The notes under the pieces were generated by a model. The model was not told the origin of the DNA. It did no database searches and saw nothing but the letters and a program-made list of their open reading frames with translations. From NCBI RefSeq assembly GCF_000317085.1, contig NC_019702.1, positions 1,022,394 through 1,086,393 on the forward strand: a stretch of DNA of 64,000 bases. The letters are read 5' to 3'. The stretch comes from Synechococcus sp. PCC 7502 (GTDB taxonomy: Bacteria; Cyanobacteriota; Cyanobacteriia; Pseudanabaenales; Pseudanabaenaceae). The position numbers and the translations under genes were made by a program. Shown one piece after another: positions 1-9,747 of this stretch; position 1 is the first letter of the stretch, and every line of letters begins with the position of its first letter.

Positions 1-1538
1 TCCATAATTACTTGGGATGCCCTTGTACCTTGAATTTCCCTCGTAGCCTGAGTCTGTGCTTCTAATTTATCTAGCTGCCGAGATTTTAGCCTTTGTTCAT
101 TAATTAAGCGTTCTTGGGTAGTTTTTAGGGTTTGAGTTTCTGCTAAAGCTTCACTGAGGGCGATCGCATGGGATTGAGCTAAGGCTTGAATATTAGTTAA
201 ATCCAGATCGCAAGAAGATTCGTTTAATTCCAGATGATTAAGTTCATTGGTTAATGCCTCAATTTGCAGTTGCCATTGTTGCGATCGCTCTTGCAGGCGG
301 GTGAGTTCTTGGCGTTGGGGATCGAGTTGCGCTAATAAGTTATTTATCTCGGTTTGTAGTTGAGCTTGTTGTTTAACCCAATCCGTTGAAGCTGAGGCGA
401 TCGCCTGTAATTGGGTGCGATAACCTGTCACAATTTCCAATTGCCGATTGCGGACTTGGGTTATATCTAGAATTTCCTGCTCCTTAGCTTGCCGCTGCCT
501 AGATAGCTGCTCAGTTTCTTGTAAATATTGACTGATTTCCGTCTGGATACGTCCAATTTGTTCTTGATTAGTGCGATCGCGATTGCTAGATTCCTGTTGT
601 GTCCGTTGTAAGGCTCTGAGTTCAGCATTTTTAGTGGCAATTTCACTGGTTAATGCTAAATGTTCATCTTCCCCTAAACTTTTTACCTTTAAATTCAAAG
701 CTTCCAGTTCTAAATTAGATGTAGCAATAGTTTGAGCTAGTTCCGCTAATTCCTGATCGAGTTCCTTAATCGTGACCCGAATATTAGCCTGTTGCTTTAG
801 TTTCTGCTTTTGCTGTTGTTGCAGTTGGCGGTGGTGTAATACTACCTCTGAGGATTCTAAGGTTGCTAATTCCTGCCGTAATGCCTGATATTTTTGTGCC
901 TTGAGGCGATCGCTTTTCAGTTTTTCCTGTGCTAGGATCAATTCCTGCTCCACAATCCGAAACTTATCCTCTTGGGATTTGACATCATCTAGCTTTTCTT
1001 TGGCAGTAATAATTTTGCGATCAAATTCACCCACTCCTGCTAATTCATCAATAATGGCACGGCGATCGCGGGAGTTCATGGAAATAATGCTCGTCACATC
1101 TCCCTGTAAAACCACGTTGTAGCCTTCGGGATAAATTCTCAAACTAGCCAACTGCTCATGGAGTTCGGTTAAGGTGCAAGGCGAACCATTAATGTAATAG
1201 GTAGAAGTATAGGTACCCTGTCCTGTAACTCGTAATCTACGGCTTACAATCCATTCATCTAAGCCATTCACTGGTTGATCAAGGGCAAAGGTCACAGTGG
1301 CACTTGCTTCTACGGTCTTACCCTTTTTGCTATGTTCTTGATTTACCAAATCTGGTAGCCGCTCCGCCCGCATCCCCTTGGAACCAGATAAACCGAGGGC
1401 AAATAATAAAGCATCAAGAATATTAGATTTCCCCGAACCATTAGGACCTGAAACCACCGTAAAACCGGGCAACATCGGAATGGGGGTGGTGTTACCAAAG
1501 GATTTAAAACGGGATAGCTCAATGTGCTTGATATACAT
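1..1538 (-). CDS. smc: Chromosome segregation ATPase SMC, N-terminal part (cut by window edge)
   Basis: Reading the minus strand from an ATG at 1538 gives about 512 residues that stay open to base 1, so the gene continues outside the window. The start reads MYIKHIELSRFKSFGN, followed by a P-loop GPNGSGKS at residues 31-38 and the SMC head signature ending ELAGVGEFDRKI near residue 165. The rest is a long Gln/Glu/Leu-rich coiled coil. SMC proteins form the ring-shaped ATPase that compacts and segregates the nucleoid with ScpA and ScpB. The usual length is about 1,190 residues, so a little under half is visible; hinge and C-terminal head are missing. Several HIP1 sites lie in the coiled-coil codons. 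Confidence 0.95.
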   Translation of the reverse strand, partial: MYIKHIELSRFKSFGNTTPIPMLPGFTVVSGPNGSGKSNILDALLFALGLSGSKGMRAERLPDLVNQEHSKKGKTVEASATVTFALDQPVNGLDEWIVSRRLRVTGQGTYTSTYYINGSPCTLTELHEQLASLRIYPEGYNVVLQGDVTSIISMNSRDRRAIIDELAGVGEFDRKIITAKEKLDDVKSQEDKFRIVEQELILAQEKLKSDRLKAQKYQALRQELATLESSEVVLHHRQLQQQQKQKLKQQANIRVTIKELDQELAELAQTIATSNLELEALNLKVKSLGEDEHLALTSEIATKNAELRALQRTQQESSNRDRTNQEQIGRIQTEISQYLQETEQLSRQRQAKEQEILDITQVRNRQLEIVTGYRTQLQAIASASTDWVKQQAQLQTEINNLLAQLDPQRQELTRLQERSQQWQLQIEALTNELNHLELNESSCDLDLTNIQALAQSHAIALSEALAETQTLKTTQERLINEQRLKSRQLDKLEAQTQATREIQGTRASQVIM

Positions 1539-1644
1539 GGGGCTAGCAGTGCTTGAGAGACTTAAATCTATCTCAAATTTATGATGCCAATACCTTAGCA
1601 CTAACTATGGAAATTAGGCTATTGAAGTTAGTTGAAAGACTAGT

Positions 1645-2253
1645 TCAAAGACTGGCAAAAAAATCCTTTGACTCCTTCGGTGTGGGTGTCATCGTTGCCT
1701 GACCGGGTTGCCAACCTACGGGACAAACTTCGTTAGGATTAGCTTGGGTATATTGAATCGCTTTCAGATTCCGTAAGGTTTCATCTACACTCCGCCCCAC
1801 ATCAAGGTTATTAATAGTGGTGTGCTGTAAAATTCCTGCTTTATCAATAATAAATAACCCCCTTAATGCCACACCTGCTTCGGGAATGAGGACATTGTAG
1901 GCAGCACTAATAGATTTGGTAATGTCAGCAACTAGGGGATAATTTAAGTCACCGATACCACCTGATTTACGATCGCTTTGAATCCAAGCCAAATGGGCAA
2001 ATTCACTATCTACGGATACACCTAATATTTCCGTATCAAGGGCTTTAAACTCATAGTAGCGATCGCTAAATGCCGTAATTTCTGTGGGACAGACAAAAGT
2101 AAAGTCCAAGGGATAAAAGAACAGCACAACGTATTTTTTCTCTCGATAGCTGGAAAGTTTTATGGTCTGAAATTCCTGATCGATAACCGCCGTAGCCGTA
2201 AAGTCGGGAGCAGTTAGCCCTACTCGTAAAGCTTGAGTAAAATCATTAGTCAT
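1645..2253 (-). CDS. Typical 2-Cys peroxiredoxin
   Basis: Thiol peroxidase that reduces hydrogen peroxide and organic hydroperoxides, normally recycled by thioredoxin. The thioredoxin-like fold shows the peroxidatic cysteine in FTFVCPTEI and the resolving cysteine in NEVCPVGW near the C-terminus, the arrangement of the typical two-Cys (AhpC/Prx1) class. I prefer the ATG at 2253 (202 residues, [12 protein letters not shown]), which fits the roughly 200-residue family length; an ATG at 2274 would add seven residues. Neither start has a good Shine-Dalgarno. The gene stands divergent from hisB, with about 85 bases between the starts. Cytosolic; no signal peptide. Confidence 0.93.
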   Translation of the reverse strand: MTNDFTQALRVGLTAPDFTATAVIDQEFQTIKLSSYREKKYVVLFFYPLDFTFVCPTEITAFSDRYYEFKALDTEILGVSVDSEFAHLAWIQSDRKSGGIGDLNYPLVADITKSISAAYNVLIPEAGVALRGLFIIDKAGILQHTTINNLDVGRSVDETLRNLKAIQYTQANPNEVCPVGWQPGQATMTPTPKESKDFFASL

Positions 2254-2339
2254 ATCAAATATACCTAAATTCATTCATCCGCTAAATCATATAAGATTCG
2301 GTTAAAATATTACTCCTAATTAATTCTTGAGCAGCCTTT

Positions 2340-2936
2340 ATGTCAGCAGCACGCACCGCCACAGTTCACCGCCAAACAGGAGAAACTAATGTTAAGGTCT
2401 CCTTGGATTTAGATGGTAAAGGCAAAGGGGCGATCGCTACAGGGATTCCGTTTTTAGATCACATGTTGCAGCAAATCTGTACCCACGGATTAATTGATCT
2501 AAATATTCAGGCGCAGGGGGATTTACACATAGATGATCACCACACGAACGAAGATGTTGGTATTACCCTAGGACAGGCTTTAGCAAAATCCCTGGGCGAT
2601 CGCAAAGGCATTATTAGATTTGGACATTTTACTGCCCCATTAGATGAAGCTTTGGTACAAATAAGCTTAGATTTTTCGGGTCGCCCTTACCTAGTCTATG
2701 GCTTAGATATTCCGACCCAGCGAGTTGGTACCTATGATACTCAGTTGGTACGGGAGTTTTTTCAAGCAGTTGTTAATCATGCCCACATTACTCTGCATAT
2801 TCGCCAGTTAGATGGTATTAATTCTCACCATATTATTGAAGCTACATTTAAAGCTTTTGCCCGATCGCTGCGCATGGCAGTAGAACCAGACCCTCGACAG
2901 ATCGATGTAATTCCTAGTTCTAAAGGGGTCTTATAG
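2340..2936 (+). CDS. hisB: Imidazoleglycerol-phosphate dehydratase
   Basis: Catalyses the dehydration of imidazole glycerol phosphate to imidazole acetol phosphate in histidine synthesis. The 198-residue length matches the monofunctional dehydratase. Metal-binding motifs are visible: FLDHML at 38-43, HHTNED at 67-72, and the second pair VNHAHITLH and [13 protein letters not shown] in the C-terminal half. No phosphatase domain is fused, unlike the enterobacterial bifunctional HisB. It stands alone, with no other his genes in the window, as is usual in cyanobacteria where his genes are scattered. Confidence 0.97.
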   Translation: MSAARTATVHRQTGETNVKVSLDLDGKGKGAIATGIPFLDHMLQQICTHGLIDLNIQAQGDLHIDDHHTNEDVGITLGQALAKSLGDRKGIIRFGHFTAPLDEALVQISLDFSGRPYLVYGLDIPTQRVGTYDTQLVREFFQAVVNHAHITLHIRQLDGINSHHIIEATFKAFARSLRMAVEPDPRQIDVIPSSKGVL

Positions 2937-2958
2937 TTTGTAAATTAGCTTTTAAGAA

Positions 2959-3870
2959 TTAACTACGTCTAATGGTTAAACAAGTCCAGTCTTTAAGTTT
3001 CCACAGAGTCCCAACTACCCAACCATGACTTTCTAGGGCATCAACAATGGGATGAACTTGAGACAATAAAATTCCACTTAAAATTCCCCAGCCATTAGGT
3101 TTAATTAAATGCTGAAAACTGGGAATCAAGCCCAAAATCACATCGGCAATGATATTACAGGCAAAGCCATCCACAGGTTCTGGTATGTTCTCTAGTAAAT
3201 AATCTAGGCTGCCTTCTCCTACCCAAATTTTCTCAGCAGGAATGTGATTAAGTTCACGATTTTCATTGGTGGCTTTGACTGCCATAATATCAGTGTCAAT
3301 GGCATAGGACTTAGTTGCACCCAGTAAAACTGCGGCGATCGCTAAAATTCCAGAGCCACAGCCAATATCGGCAAAGGTAAGGTTTTGATTGTGAGCATCA
3401 TATAGGCGCATTTCGAGAGCTTCAAGGGATAGTTGAGTGGTGGGATGATTACCTGTACCAAAGGCTGATCCCGGATCGAGACGGACAACTAAGCGAGTAT
3501 TGTCAGCAGGTGCTTCTAACCAAGCGGGAATAATAATTAATTGATCGCCAATTTCTTGGGGTGCCCAGTGCTGTTTCCAACTGCTTGACCAGTCTTCTTC
3601 ATTGATGAGGTGCCATTTAACCCTGGGAGGTTCTGAATCCGCAGCGATCGCATCTTGTTTTAGCCATAGGGATAGAGCCGCAAGATCAAGAAAAGAAGCC
3701 TTAGCAGATGGGAGGTACGCTTTAGTTAAAGAATTTGTTTCCGTAACTTGGGTAGCGGTACCTTGGCAGCCAAATCTCTGTAATCGCCAAAATATCTGTT
3801 CTTCTAGGACTGGATTCCCCAAGACTTGGATTTCCCACCAGCTATTACTCACAATTTCCTTGGTCTCCAT
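2959..3870 (-). CDS. prmA: Ribosomal protein L11 methyltransferase
   Basis: SAM-dependent methyltransferase that trimethylates ribosomal protein L11. The N-terminal domain (about residues 1-100) is the substrate-recognition part; the PrmA hallmark DPGSAFGTGNHPTT is at 132-145, and the SAM-binding loop DIGCGSG at 168-174. A further family signature, ACNIIADVI, replaces the NPPY of other N-methyltransferases, as expected for PrmA (usually N-I-L-A). Length of 303 residues is normal. The gene converges on hisB with a 22-base gap and lies 49 bases upstream of the DUF4346 gene on the opposite side. Confidence 0.94.
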   Translation of the reverse strand: METKEIVSNSWWEIQVLGNPVLEEQIFWRLQRFGCQGTATQVTETNSLTKAYLPSAKASFLDLAALSLWLKQDAIAADSEPPRVKWHLINEEDWSSSWKQHWAPQEIGDQLIIIPAWLEAPADNTRLVVRLDPGSAFGTGNHPTTQLSLEALEMRLYDAHNQNLTFADIGCGSGILAIAAVLLGATKSYAIDTDIMAVKATNENRELNHIPAEKIWVGEGSLDYLLENIPEPVDGFACNIIADVILGLIPSFQHLIKPNGWGILSGILLSQVHPIVDALESHGWVVGTLWKLKDWTCLTIRRS

Positions 3871-3919
3871 AATCTTGAATTAAATTTTGGCTGCAAATTT
3901 AGACTTAATCTTGAATAAC

Positions 3920-4354
3920 TTAATCTTGAATATATGTTTGATTTTGACGTAAAGCCCACTCTGCCTTTTGTGCCTCCCTGCCTATATAGGCGGCATGATC
4001 CAGCATGGTCACTGGGGGTATAGAACTATTTTCAAAAATTTCCACACATAATTGTTTTGCGGTATATGCCTGAAATACCCTAGTCGGTTCCCGTTTAACT
4101 TGTCCTTTAGCGGGAATCACCTTGCCAGTTTCTGGATCGGTGGCTAACCCTTGGGCGTTGATCTCGTTAGTAAAGTGCTTGGCAAAAATTAGCTTTTGAA
4201 TTGGATCGATATAGATAATAAAATAGCCCGCCGTATCCAGTGCTATAAACCGTTTTGACAGTTCCGCATCAATTTGATCAATGTTTTCATCAATATTTTG
4301 ATTGTGCTTAATGACAATTTGGTTCGGCACTAATGTTTCGGGTGGAGTGGGCAT
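3920..4354 (-). CDS. DUF4346-like conserved cyanobacterial protein
   Basis: 144 residues, soluble, no signal peptide. The core, from about residue 25, reads as a compact alpha/beta domain (AGYFIIYIDPIQKLIFAKH, then a C-terminal LDHAAYIGREAQKAEWAL helix). From memory this matches the DUF4346 family, found alone or attached to dihydropteroate-synthase-like proteins; the assignment has not been checked by search and the biochemical role is unknown. It is divergent from purN with a 42-base spacer and follows the same direction as prmA, whose start is 50 bases away. Confidence 0.7.
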   Translation of the reverse strand: MPTPPETLVPNQIVIKHNQNIDENIDQIDAELSKRFIALDTAGYFIIYIDPIQKLIFAKHFTNEINAQGLATDPETGKVIPAKGQVKREPTRVFQAYTAKQLCVEIFENSSIPPVTMLDHAAYIGREAQKAEWALRQNQTYIQD

Positions 4355-4396
4355 GTTAGATAATGAATCGTACTTTTAATATCTTATCGCAGGCTT

Positions 4397-4978
4397 ATGC
4401 TTAATTATCTTGGGATTCTGGCTTCTGGTAGTGGCAGTAATATGGAGGCGATCGCCAATGCCATTAGTAATAAAGAAATTAATGCCCAAATTCGAGTGGT
4501 TATTTATAACAATCCCGATGCCAAGGTCAAAGAGAGGGCGGAAAGACTGGGAATTCCTGCGGTGCTAATTAATCATCGAGATTATAAAAGCCGTGAAGAT
4601 TTAGATCGGGCAATTATTCAAACCCTAAATGAATATCAAGTTAATCTGGTGATTATGGCGGGTTGGATGCGGGTTGTGACTCAGGTATTAATTGATGCCT
4701 TTAGCGATCGCATTTTAAATATTCATCCCAGTCTATTACCGAGCTTTCGTGGTACCCATGCTATCGATCAGGCGTTAAATTATGGTGTAAAAATTGCTGG
4801 CTGTACGGTGCATATTGTTAGTTTGGAAGTAGATAGTGGCAAAATTTTAGAACAAGCGGCGGTACCAGTTTTAACAAGTGATACGGTTGAGTCCCTACAA
4901 CAACGCATTCAGGTACAAGAGCATATAATTTATCCCAAGGCGATCGCTAATTTTCTAGCTCCAGTCTCAAATACCTGA
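4397..4978 (+). CDS. purN: Phosphoribosylglycinamide formyltransferase (GAR transformylase)
   Basis: Third step of purine synthesis: transfers a formyl group from 10-formyltetrahydrofolate to GAR. The N-terminal phosphate-binding loop ASGSGSN sits at 9-15, and the catalytic triad corresponds to Asn108, His110 (LNIHPSLLP) and Asp146 (EVDSGKI), matching the E. coli enzyme with a two-residue offset. FRGTHAI follows the active site. Length of 193 residues is typical. The start ATG at 4397 fits the family N-terminus directly. Confidence 0.97.
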   Translation: MLNYLGILASGSGSNMEAIANAISNKEINAQIRVVIYNNPDAKVKERAERLGIPAVLINHRDYKSREDLDRAIIQTLNEYQVNLVIMAGWMRVVTQVLIDAFSDRILNIHPSLLPSFRGTHAIDQALNYGVKIAGCTVHIVSLEVDSGKILEQAAVPVLTSDTVESLQQRIQVQEHIIYPKAIANFLAPVSNT

Positions 4979-5008
4979 ATGGCATATTTAATCTAAAATT
5001 CGCATTCT

Positions 5009-5923
5009 CTACAAAATACTTACTAATAGAGCTTTTTGCGCGTGAAGTCGATTTTCTGCTTCATCCCATACCTTAGATTGACTACCTTCTAAAACTTCTA
5101 CTGTAATTTCTTCACCACGGTGGGCAGGTAAGCAATGAAGAACGATCGCTTTGGGGTGTGCTAATGCCATCAGTTCAGAATTTAGTTGAAACGGTTGAAA
5201 TAACGGAATGCGATCATCAGCCTCTTGTTCCTGCCCCATACTTGCCCAGACATCGGTATAAAGTACCTGCGCTCCCTTGGCAGCTAAGTGGGGATCGTTA
5301 GTGACTAAAACCTCAGATTTACCATTGGCAATAGTTTTAGTTTGCGCTACGATTTCTGGGTCGGGCGTAAACCCGACTGGGGAAGCAATTCGCACGTTCA
5401 TCCCCACCAAAGCGCAACCTAACATTAAAGAATGCGCCATATTATTGCCATCACCAAAGTAAGTTAGGGTTAGTCCTGTTAAACCACCAAAGTTTTCGAT
5501 AACGGTTAATAAATCTGCTAGTGCCTGACAGGGATGTTCACGATCGCTCAGGGCATTTATGATCGGAATTTTACAATATTTGGCAAAGGTTTCTAATTCT
5601 GACTGAGCAAAAGTTCTGATCGCCAGAGCATCTACATAGCGATCTAAAACCCTAGCAGTATCTTCCACGGGTTCCCCTCGCCCAACTTGGGTAGTGCTGG
5701 GCAGTAGATCAATTACATGACCGCCTAACTGATGCATTGCTACCGAAAAGCTAACTCTGGTGCGGGTTGATGCCTTACGAAATAATAACCCTAGAGTTTT
5801 ACGCTCAAAATTGGGACGTAGCTCGCCTGACTTTAATTGCTTTGCTAGGTCTAAAAGTTCCAGAATTTCGGAGGTCTGTAAATCTGCCAGACTGAGTAAG
5901 TCACGCCCTTTCAAGTTAGTCAT
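5009..5923 (-). CDS. argF: Ornithine carbamoyltransferase
   Basis: Makes citrulline from ornithine and carbamoyl phosphate in arginine synthesis. All signature motifs are intact: STRTR at 52-56 (carbamoyl phosphate binding), HPCQ at 130-133, and HCLP at 263-266 (ornithine binding/catalysis). The 304-residue length is normal for the anabolic trimeric enzyme. Converges with purN (30-base gap). No arginine operator could be recognised upstream. Confidence 0.97.
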   Translation of the reverse strand: MTNLKGRDLLSLADLQTSEILELLDLAKQLKSGELRPNFERKTLGLLFRKASTRTRVSFSVAMHQLGGHVIDLLPSTTQVGRGEPVEDTARVLDRYVDALAIRTFAQSELETFAKYCKIPIINALSDREHPCQALADLLTVIENFGGLTGLTLTYFGDGNNMAHSLMLGCALVGMNVRIASPVGFTPDPEIVAQTKTIANGKSEVLVTNDPHLAAKGAQVLYTDVWASMGQEQEADDRIPLFQPFQLNSELMALAHPKAIVLHCLPAHRGEEITVEVLEGSQSKVWDEAENRLHAQKALLVSIL

Positions 5924-6048
5924 GGATGCTTAGTCAAAAAATATCCCCTTATCATAGCCTAGTTAAGCTTTTTTCTTAGCCATGTATGAGTTAGGTTTGG
6001 GGTATTGTCAATAAATGAGCGGGATAAGTTTTGGGGTAACCTAAAGAA

Positions 6049-6951
6049 CTAATTCTGATTTACAGAAACATACTCGGCTAATTGGTTAAGGTTAGAGATA
6101 TTGAATAACTTGAGATTACTGGCAGTGCGCTTAATCAATCCCGTCAAAACCTTACCTGAACCAATTTCTACAGCCTGTTCATAGCCCGATGATTGTAAGT
6201 ACAGACAAATCTCTCGCCAGCGCACGGGTGCAGTCATTTGCTGGGCAATTAGTGATTTTAGTTTTGTAGGATCGGTGGTGGGTTGGTGGGGTTGTACATT
6301 TGACAGGACAGGGATTTGGGCATCTTTAAACTCGACCTTGGCTAAAATTTGCGTAAACTTTTCCGCCGCCCCTGCCATCATGGGTGAGTGAAATGCTCCG
6401 CTAACTGGTAAAGGAATAGCCCGTTTAGTTTTGACTCGATCGCAAACTTGCTTTATAGCCTCAATATCACCAGAAATTACAACTTGATCAGCACTGTTAT
6501 CATTGGCTAAGACTACACCTGCGGTTTGAGCAATTACTGCCTCTAGTGCAGCTCGATCAAAACCTATTAAAGCTGTCATTCCTCCAGTTGTTGCCTGAGA
6601 CATTAGCAGCGATCGCTCTCTTACCAACTCTAAACCCGTAGCAAAATCAATAACCTCAGCCGCATATAAAGCGGTAAGCTCTCCTAAACTATGCCCAGTA
6701 AGAACATTGGGACTATAACCTTTGGATTTGAGGATGTCGATTAAAATTGCCGAAATAACGTAGAGGCAAGGCTGAGTAAACTGAGTTTTTGATAATTCTG
6801 TAATTTCTTTGTGGCATTTATCAGCGATCGCCCAGCCCAAAATATCTTGAGCTATTTGTAATTTTTCTTGACTAGATTGTTGATTGAACAGGTCTGCACC
6901 CATATCTACTGCTTGCGATCCCTGCCCTGGGAAAACCCACACTGTTTGCAT
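6049..6951 (-). CDS. fabD: Malonyl CoA-acyl carrier protein transacylase
   Basis: Loads malonyl groups onto acyl carrier protein for fatty-acid elongation. PGQGSQ is at residues 8-13 and the nucleophile elbow GHSLG at 86-90 (Ser88); the catalytic histidine lies in SGAFHSPMM near residue 195. The 300-residue length is typical. It stands alone here rather than beside fabH or plsX. The 125 bases between its stop and argF hold no gene. Confidence 0.96.
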   Translation of the reverse strand: MQTVWVFPGQGSQAVDMGADLFNQQSSQEKLQIAQDILGWAIADKCHKEITELSKTQFTQPCLYVISAILIDILKSKGYSPNVLTGHSLGELTALYAAEVIDFATGLELVRERSLLMSQATTGGMTALIGFDRAALEAVIAQTAGVVLANDNSADQVVISGDIEAIKQVCDRVKTKRAIPLPVSGAFHSPMMAGAAEKFTQILAKVEFKDAQIPVLSNVQPHQPTTDPTKLKSLIAQQMTAPVRWREICLYLQSSGYEQAVEIGSGKVLTGLIKRTASNLKLFNISNLNQLAEYVSVNQN

Positions 6952-7163
6952 AGAATTTATTAAAAATTAAAACTAGATATTAAAAGCTACTTAAGGAATG
7001 AAAAATAAAAGATCTTAACTAGATTAAGGTTAACTAGCTTATCATCTTGCTGATTCAGTTGATTTGCTAATACTAGATTTGCAGCGATCGCTTGGGGAAG
7101 GCATTCCTAAGTCTTTGATATAATTTTTCAATACGAATCAGGATAGGCATTTTGAGAAAACCT

Positions 7164-7407
7164 ATGATTGCAAATACCCAACCAAAATTAGGATCGGACA
7201 TAGAGCAGGAGATGAATCTTAGTTTTGAGCAATTCTTGGGTCAAAGCCCTGAAGACGGTCGCTATGAACTGGTGGATGGCAAAATTAGTTTTTAGCCTAG
7301 ATGCTGAAGGAAAATATCAACTAACTCGGTTTCAAAATGATGAGCTAATTATTTCGCCCACATTTCCCCAATTACAACTTACAGCTACTCAAATTATTTC
7401 CGCTTAG
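7164..7407 (+). pseudogene. Collapsed Uma2-family (DUF820) gene remnant
   Basis: Two frames together spell the two ends of a Uma2-family protein. From the ATG at 7164 a 42-codon frame gives an Uma2-like N-terminus (LSFEQFLGQSPEDGRYELVDGKI) and stops at TAG. In the +1 frame the following bases read FSLDAEGKYQLTRF, then ELIISPTFPQLQLTATQIISA, the usual C-terminal end of these roughly 190-residue proteins. The catalytic middle is absent, so this looks like an internal deletion of around 100 codons plus a frameshift. Uma2 proteins are abundant, frequently decaying PD-(D/E)XK-fold proteins in cyanobacteria. No functional product is expected. Confidence 0.75.
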
Positions 7408-7413
7408 ATTTGG

Positions 7414-7824
7414 CTATCGCAACCCAAAGAAGTTACCACTATTGGCACTAAAAGGAGTAGCACCCAGTAAAGGTGGGGTAATTTGCCAATTTCCCTGTTC
7501 ATATTTATATTGGGCTAATTTAACTTGCCGATTGTTTTCAACTACAATGTCATAGCGATTTTCTAGGGCAACGTTCCCCAGTTTTTGCATAATCTCGTAA
7601 CGCTTGATGTAGTTAGCTGTTAACCATGTCTGACTGTTAACTTGGAGTCTAATAAGTTTGGCATCTTGATCAATTATCCAATTTTCAATAAATCCTTCCC
7701 CTAGGCGATCGCTAATCCACCATAAACTTGGCTGAGATGGTGCCAATGGTACTAGCGCATCTGGGTTTTGTGCTTGTGCTGCCAGTGGGAGTAATACGAG
7801 TAAAACCATTAACCAAAACTTCAT
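7414..7824 (-). CDS. Secreted protein of unknown function
   Basis: From the ATG at 7824 the product is 136 residues with a clean Sec signal peptide (MKFWLMVLLVLLPLAAQAQ, cleavage after AQA). The mature part is a small soluble domain of alternating charged and hydrophobic stretches with no cysteines and no motif I recognise. The 10-residue longer form starting at 7854 would bury the signal peptide, so I reject it. It converges on the Uma2 remnant with six bases between. Likely periplasmic or thylakoid-lumen located; function unknown. Confidence 0.7.
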   Translation of the reverse strand: MKFWLMVLLVLLPLAAQAQNPDALVPLAPSQPSLWWISDRLGEGFIENWIIDQDAKLIRLQVNSQTWLTANYIKRYEIMQKLGNVALENRYDIVVENNRQVKLAQYKYEQGNWQITPPLLGATPFSANSGNFFGLR

Positions 7825-8051
7825 AACTAGCCTAGTGGTAATGCAATGCCCCACTTCTATCTTGAACTACAAACACAACTAAGTCAATGGAATCAATGGA
7901 TCAAGGCAAAAGATCAATGACATCTGCGAGTATTTTACGAGACAGGAGCATCGTTAGAATAAGTATAAAATTATACCTAAGCTAGACTGAGTATAGACCT
8001 GTTCACTTTTACGAATCTATCTAAATCACCCCTAATTATTGACTGGATTAT

Positions 8052-9248
8052 ATGACACCTCTGACTTGGACAGAACTAGAAGCCCTCACAGATTTTCAAA
8101 TCGATACTACTAACGGCAATACCAACTCCCAATCTCGATTACGGCTATTTGGACAATCAGAATCTGATGTGCGGGTTACCCTATTTCGAGATCATCATGC
8201 TTGGTGTCCCTATTGTCAAAAAGTTTGGCTATGGCTAGAGGAAAAGCAAATCCCCTATCGCATTGAAAAAGTGACAATGTTTTGCTATGGCGAAAAGGAA
8301 AGTTGGTACAAGCACAAAGTCCCTTCGGGAATGCTGCCAGCGATCGAGTTGGATGGCAAAATTATTACGGAAAGTGATGAAATTTTGATTGCCCTAGAAC
8401 GGGTATTTGGCAAACTCAATCACAGTATGAAAGACTCCTTGGTTATGCCCTTGAGAAAATTAGAGAGACTTCTGTTTAGAGCATGGTGCAATTGGTTATG
8501 TTACCCCATAACTTCAGAACGTCAAGATCAAACTCTTCGTCAGCAATTTAAAGATGTGGTAGCAATGGTTGAATCTGCTCTAGCAAAGACCTCTGGTGAT
8601 TATTTTCTGGATCAGTTTGGGATCGTGGATGTGATCTTTACCCCATACGTTGAGCGTATGAATGCCAGTCTTTATTACTACAAAGGCTATTCCTTGCGAG
8701 ATGAAAATCCCTATTTATCCCATTGGTTTAATGCCATGGAAACCCGCCTTACCTACAGAGGTACTCAGAGTGATTTTCATACCCATGCCCATGATTTACC
8801 GCCGCAAATGGGAGGCTGCTATAGGAACAATGAGCCGCAAACACTGATTAATCAAACAAAGGTAGATAACGGTTCTTGGTTTGAGCTACCCGATGTTAAG
8901 TATCCAGAACCAGAGAATGCCCGTGCGGAGGCACTATACCGAGTCTTGAAGCACCGACATAATATTATCCGTATTAATCCTGCGGAAAATAGCTTAATTG
9001 ATCAAGCATTACGCTGTGCTTTAACTTTTATGGTTACTCAAGAAGTATGTGTACCACCTCAGGATTCTGATCTAGCTCTAAGATATTTGCGCGATCGCAT
9101 TAGTGTGCCACGGGATATGTGTATTTATGCGGCAAAACATTTACGGGAGTCCTTAGAAAAAACTGCTGCCTTGGTGGGCGATCGCCCTTCTCCTCCGTTA
9201 CCAACCTCCCATCGTAGGGATCAAGACCCAGCAAATTTTAGGTCTTGA
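8052..9248 (+). CDS. Glutathione S-transferase-like protein
   Basis: 398 residues. About residues 40-125 form a thioredoxin/GST N-terminal domain with a redox-type CPYC motif ([10 protein letters not shown]), a PAIELDG segment with the cis-proline, and ESDEI matching the glutathione-binding E-S pair. An all-alpha GST C-terminal domain follows (to about residue 240), then roughly 150 more residues not typical of GSTs ([16 protein letters not shown], later DRISVPRDM). The extended form appears to be a conserved cyanobacterial/plant architecture rather than a fusion artefact, but substrate and reaction are unknown. Upstream 197 bases have no gene. Confidence 0.82.
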   Translation: MTPLTWTELEALTDFQIDTTNGNTNSQSRLRLFGQSESDVRVTLFRDHHAWCPYCQKVWLWLEEKQIPYRIEKVTMFCYGEKESWYKHKVPSGMLPAIELDGKIITESDEILIALERVFGKLNHSMKDSLVMPLRKLERLLFRAWCNWLCYPITSERQDQTLRQQFKDVVAMVESALAKTSGDYFLDQFGIVDVIFTPYVERMNASLYYYKGYSLRDENPYLSHWFNAMETRLTYRGTQSDFHTHAHDLPPQMGGCYRNNEPQTLINQTKVDNGSWFELPDVKYPEPENARAEALYRVLKHRHNIIRINPAENSLIDQALRCALTFMVTQEVCVPPQDSDLALRYLRDRISVPRDMCIYAAKHLRESLEKTAALVGDRPSPPLPTSHRRDQDPANFRS

Positions 9249-9414
9249 GTTTCCAGTTACTCAATCCAGCCCAATTATGAAGGGTTTTGTTCGGCTTACT
9301 AGATGCAAGAAAGTTACTCAGAAAAATTAAACTATAAACTTTAGCTATTTAGACTAATATGCTAGGCTAGTAAAGCTGTATTTAAGTTTCTATACCTTTC
9401 TATATTCTATAGCC

Positions 9415-9696
9415 ATGCCTAAACCTAATATTCACCCCACATGGTATCCCGATGCCAAAGTTATCTGTAACGGCGAAGTAGTTGCAACCGTTGGCTCCAC
9501 AAAGCCTGAGCTCAATGTTGATATTTGGTCTGGCAACCACCCCTTTTATACTGGTACCCAAAAAATTGTTGATACCGAAGGGCGTGTAGAAAGATTTTTG
9601 CGTAAGTATGGGATGTTCGATGCTAACGCTGCTGAAGATGCTGTTCCTCAAGAAGAAGTTAAAGTTAAAAGAGGCATCAGAAGTCGCAAGAAATAG
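9415..9696 (+). CDS. rpmE: 50S ribosomal protein L31
   Basis: 93 residues. The N-terminal MPKPNIHPTWYPDAKVICNGEVV and the WSGNHPFYTG segment are diagnostic of bacterial/plastid L31. Only one of the zinc-ligand cysteines is kept (Cys at VICNGE), so this is the zinc-free (C-minus) type. The last 25 residues form a basic tail (KVKRGIRSRKK) typical of cyanobacterial and plastid forms. prfA follows 51 bases downstream on the same strand, so the two probably share a transcript. Confidence 0.96.
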   Translation: MPKPNIHPTWYPDAKVICNGEVVATVGSTKPELNVDIWSGNHPFYTGTQKIVDTEGRVERFLRKYGMFDANAAEDAVPQEEVKVKRGIRSRKK

Positions 9697-9747
9697 CAGT
9701 ATTGATTGTTTGGCTTTTCCCTTGATTTCCCACCTCATAAATGCAGT

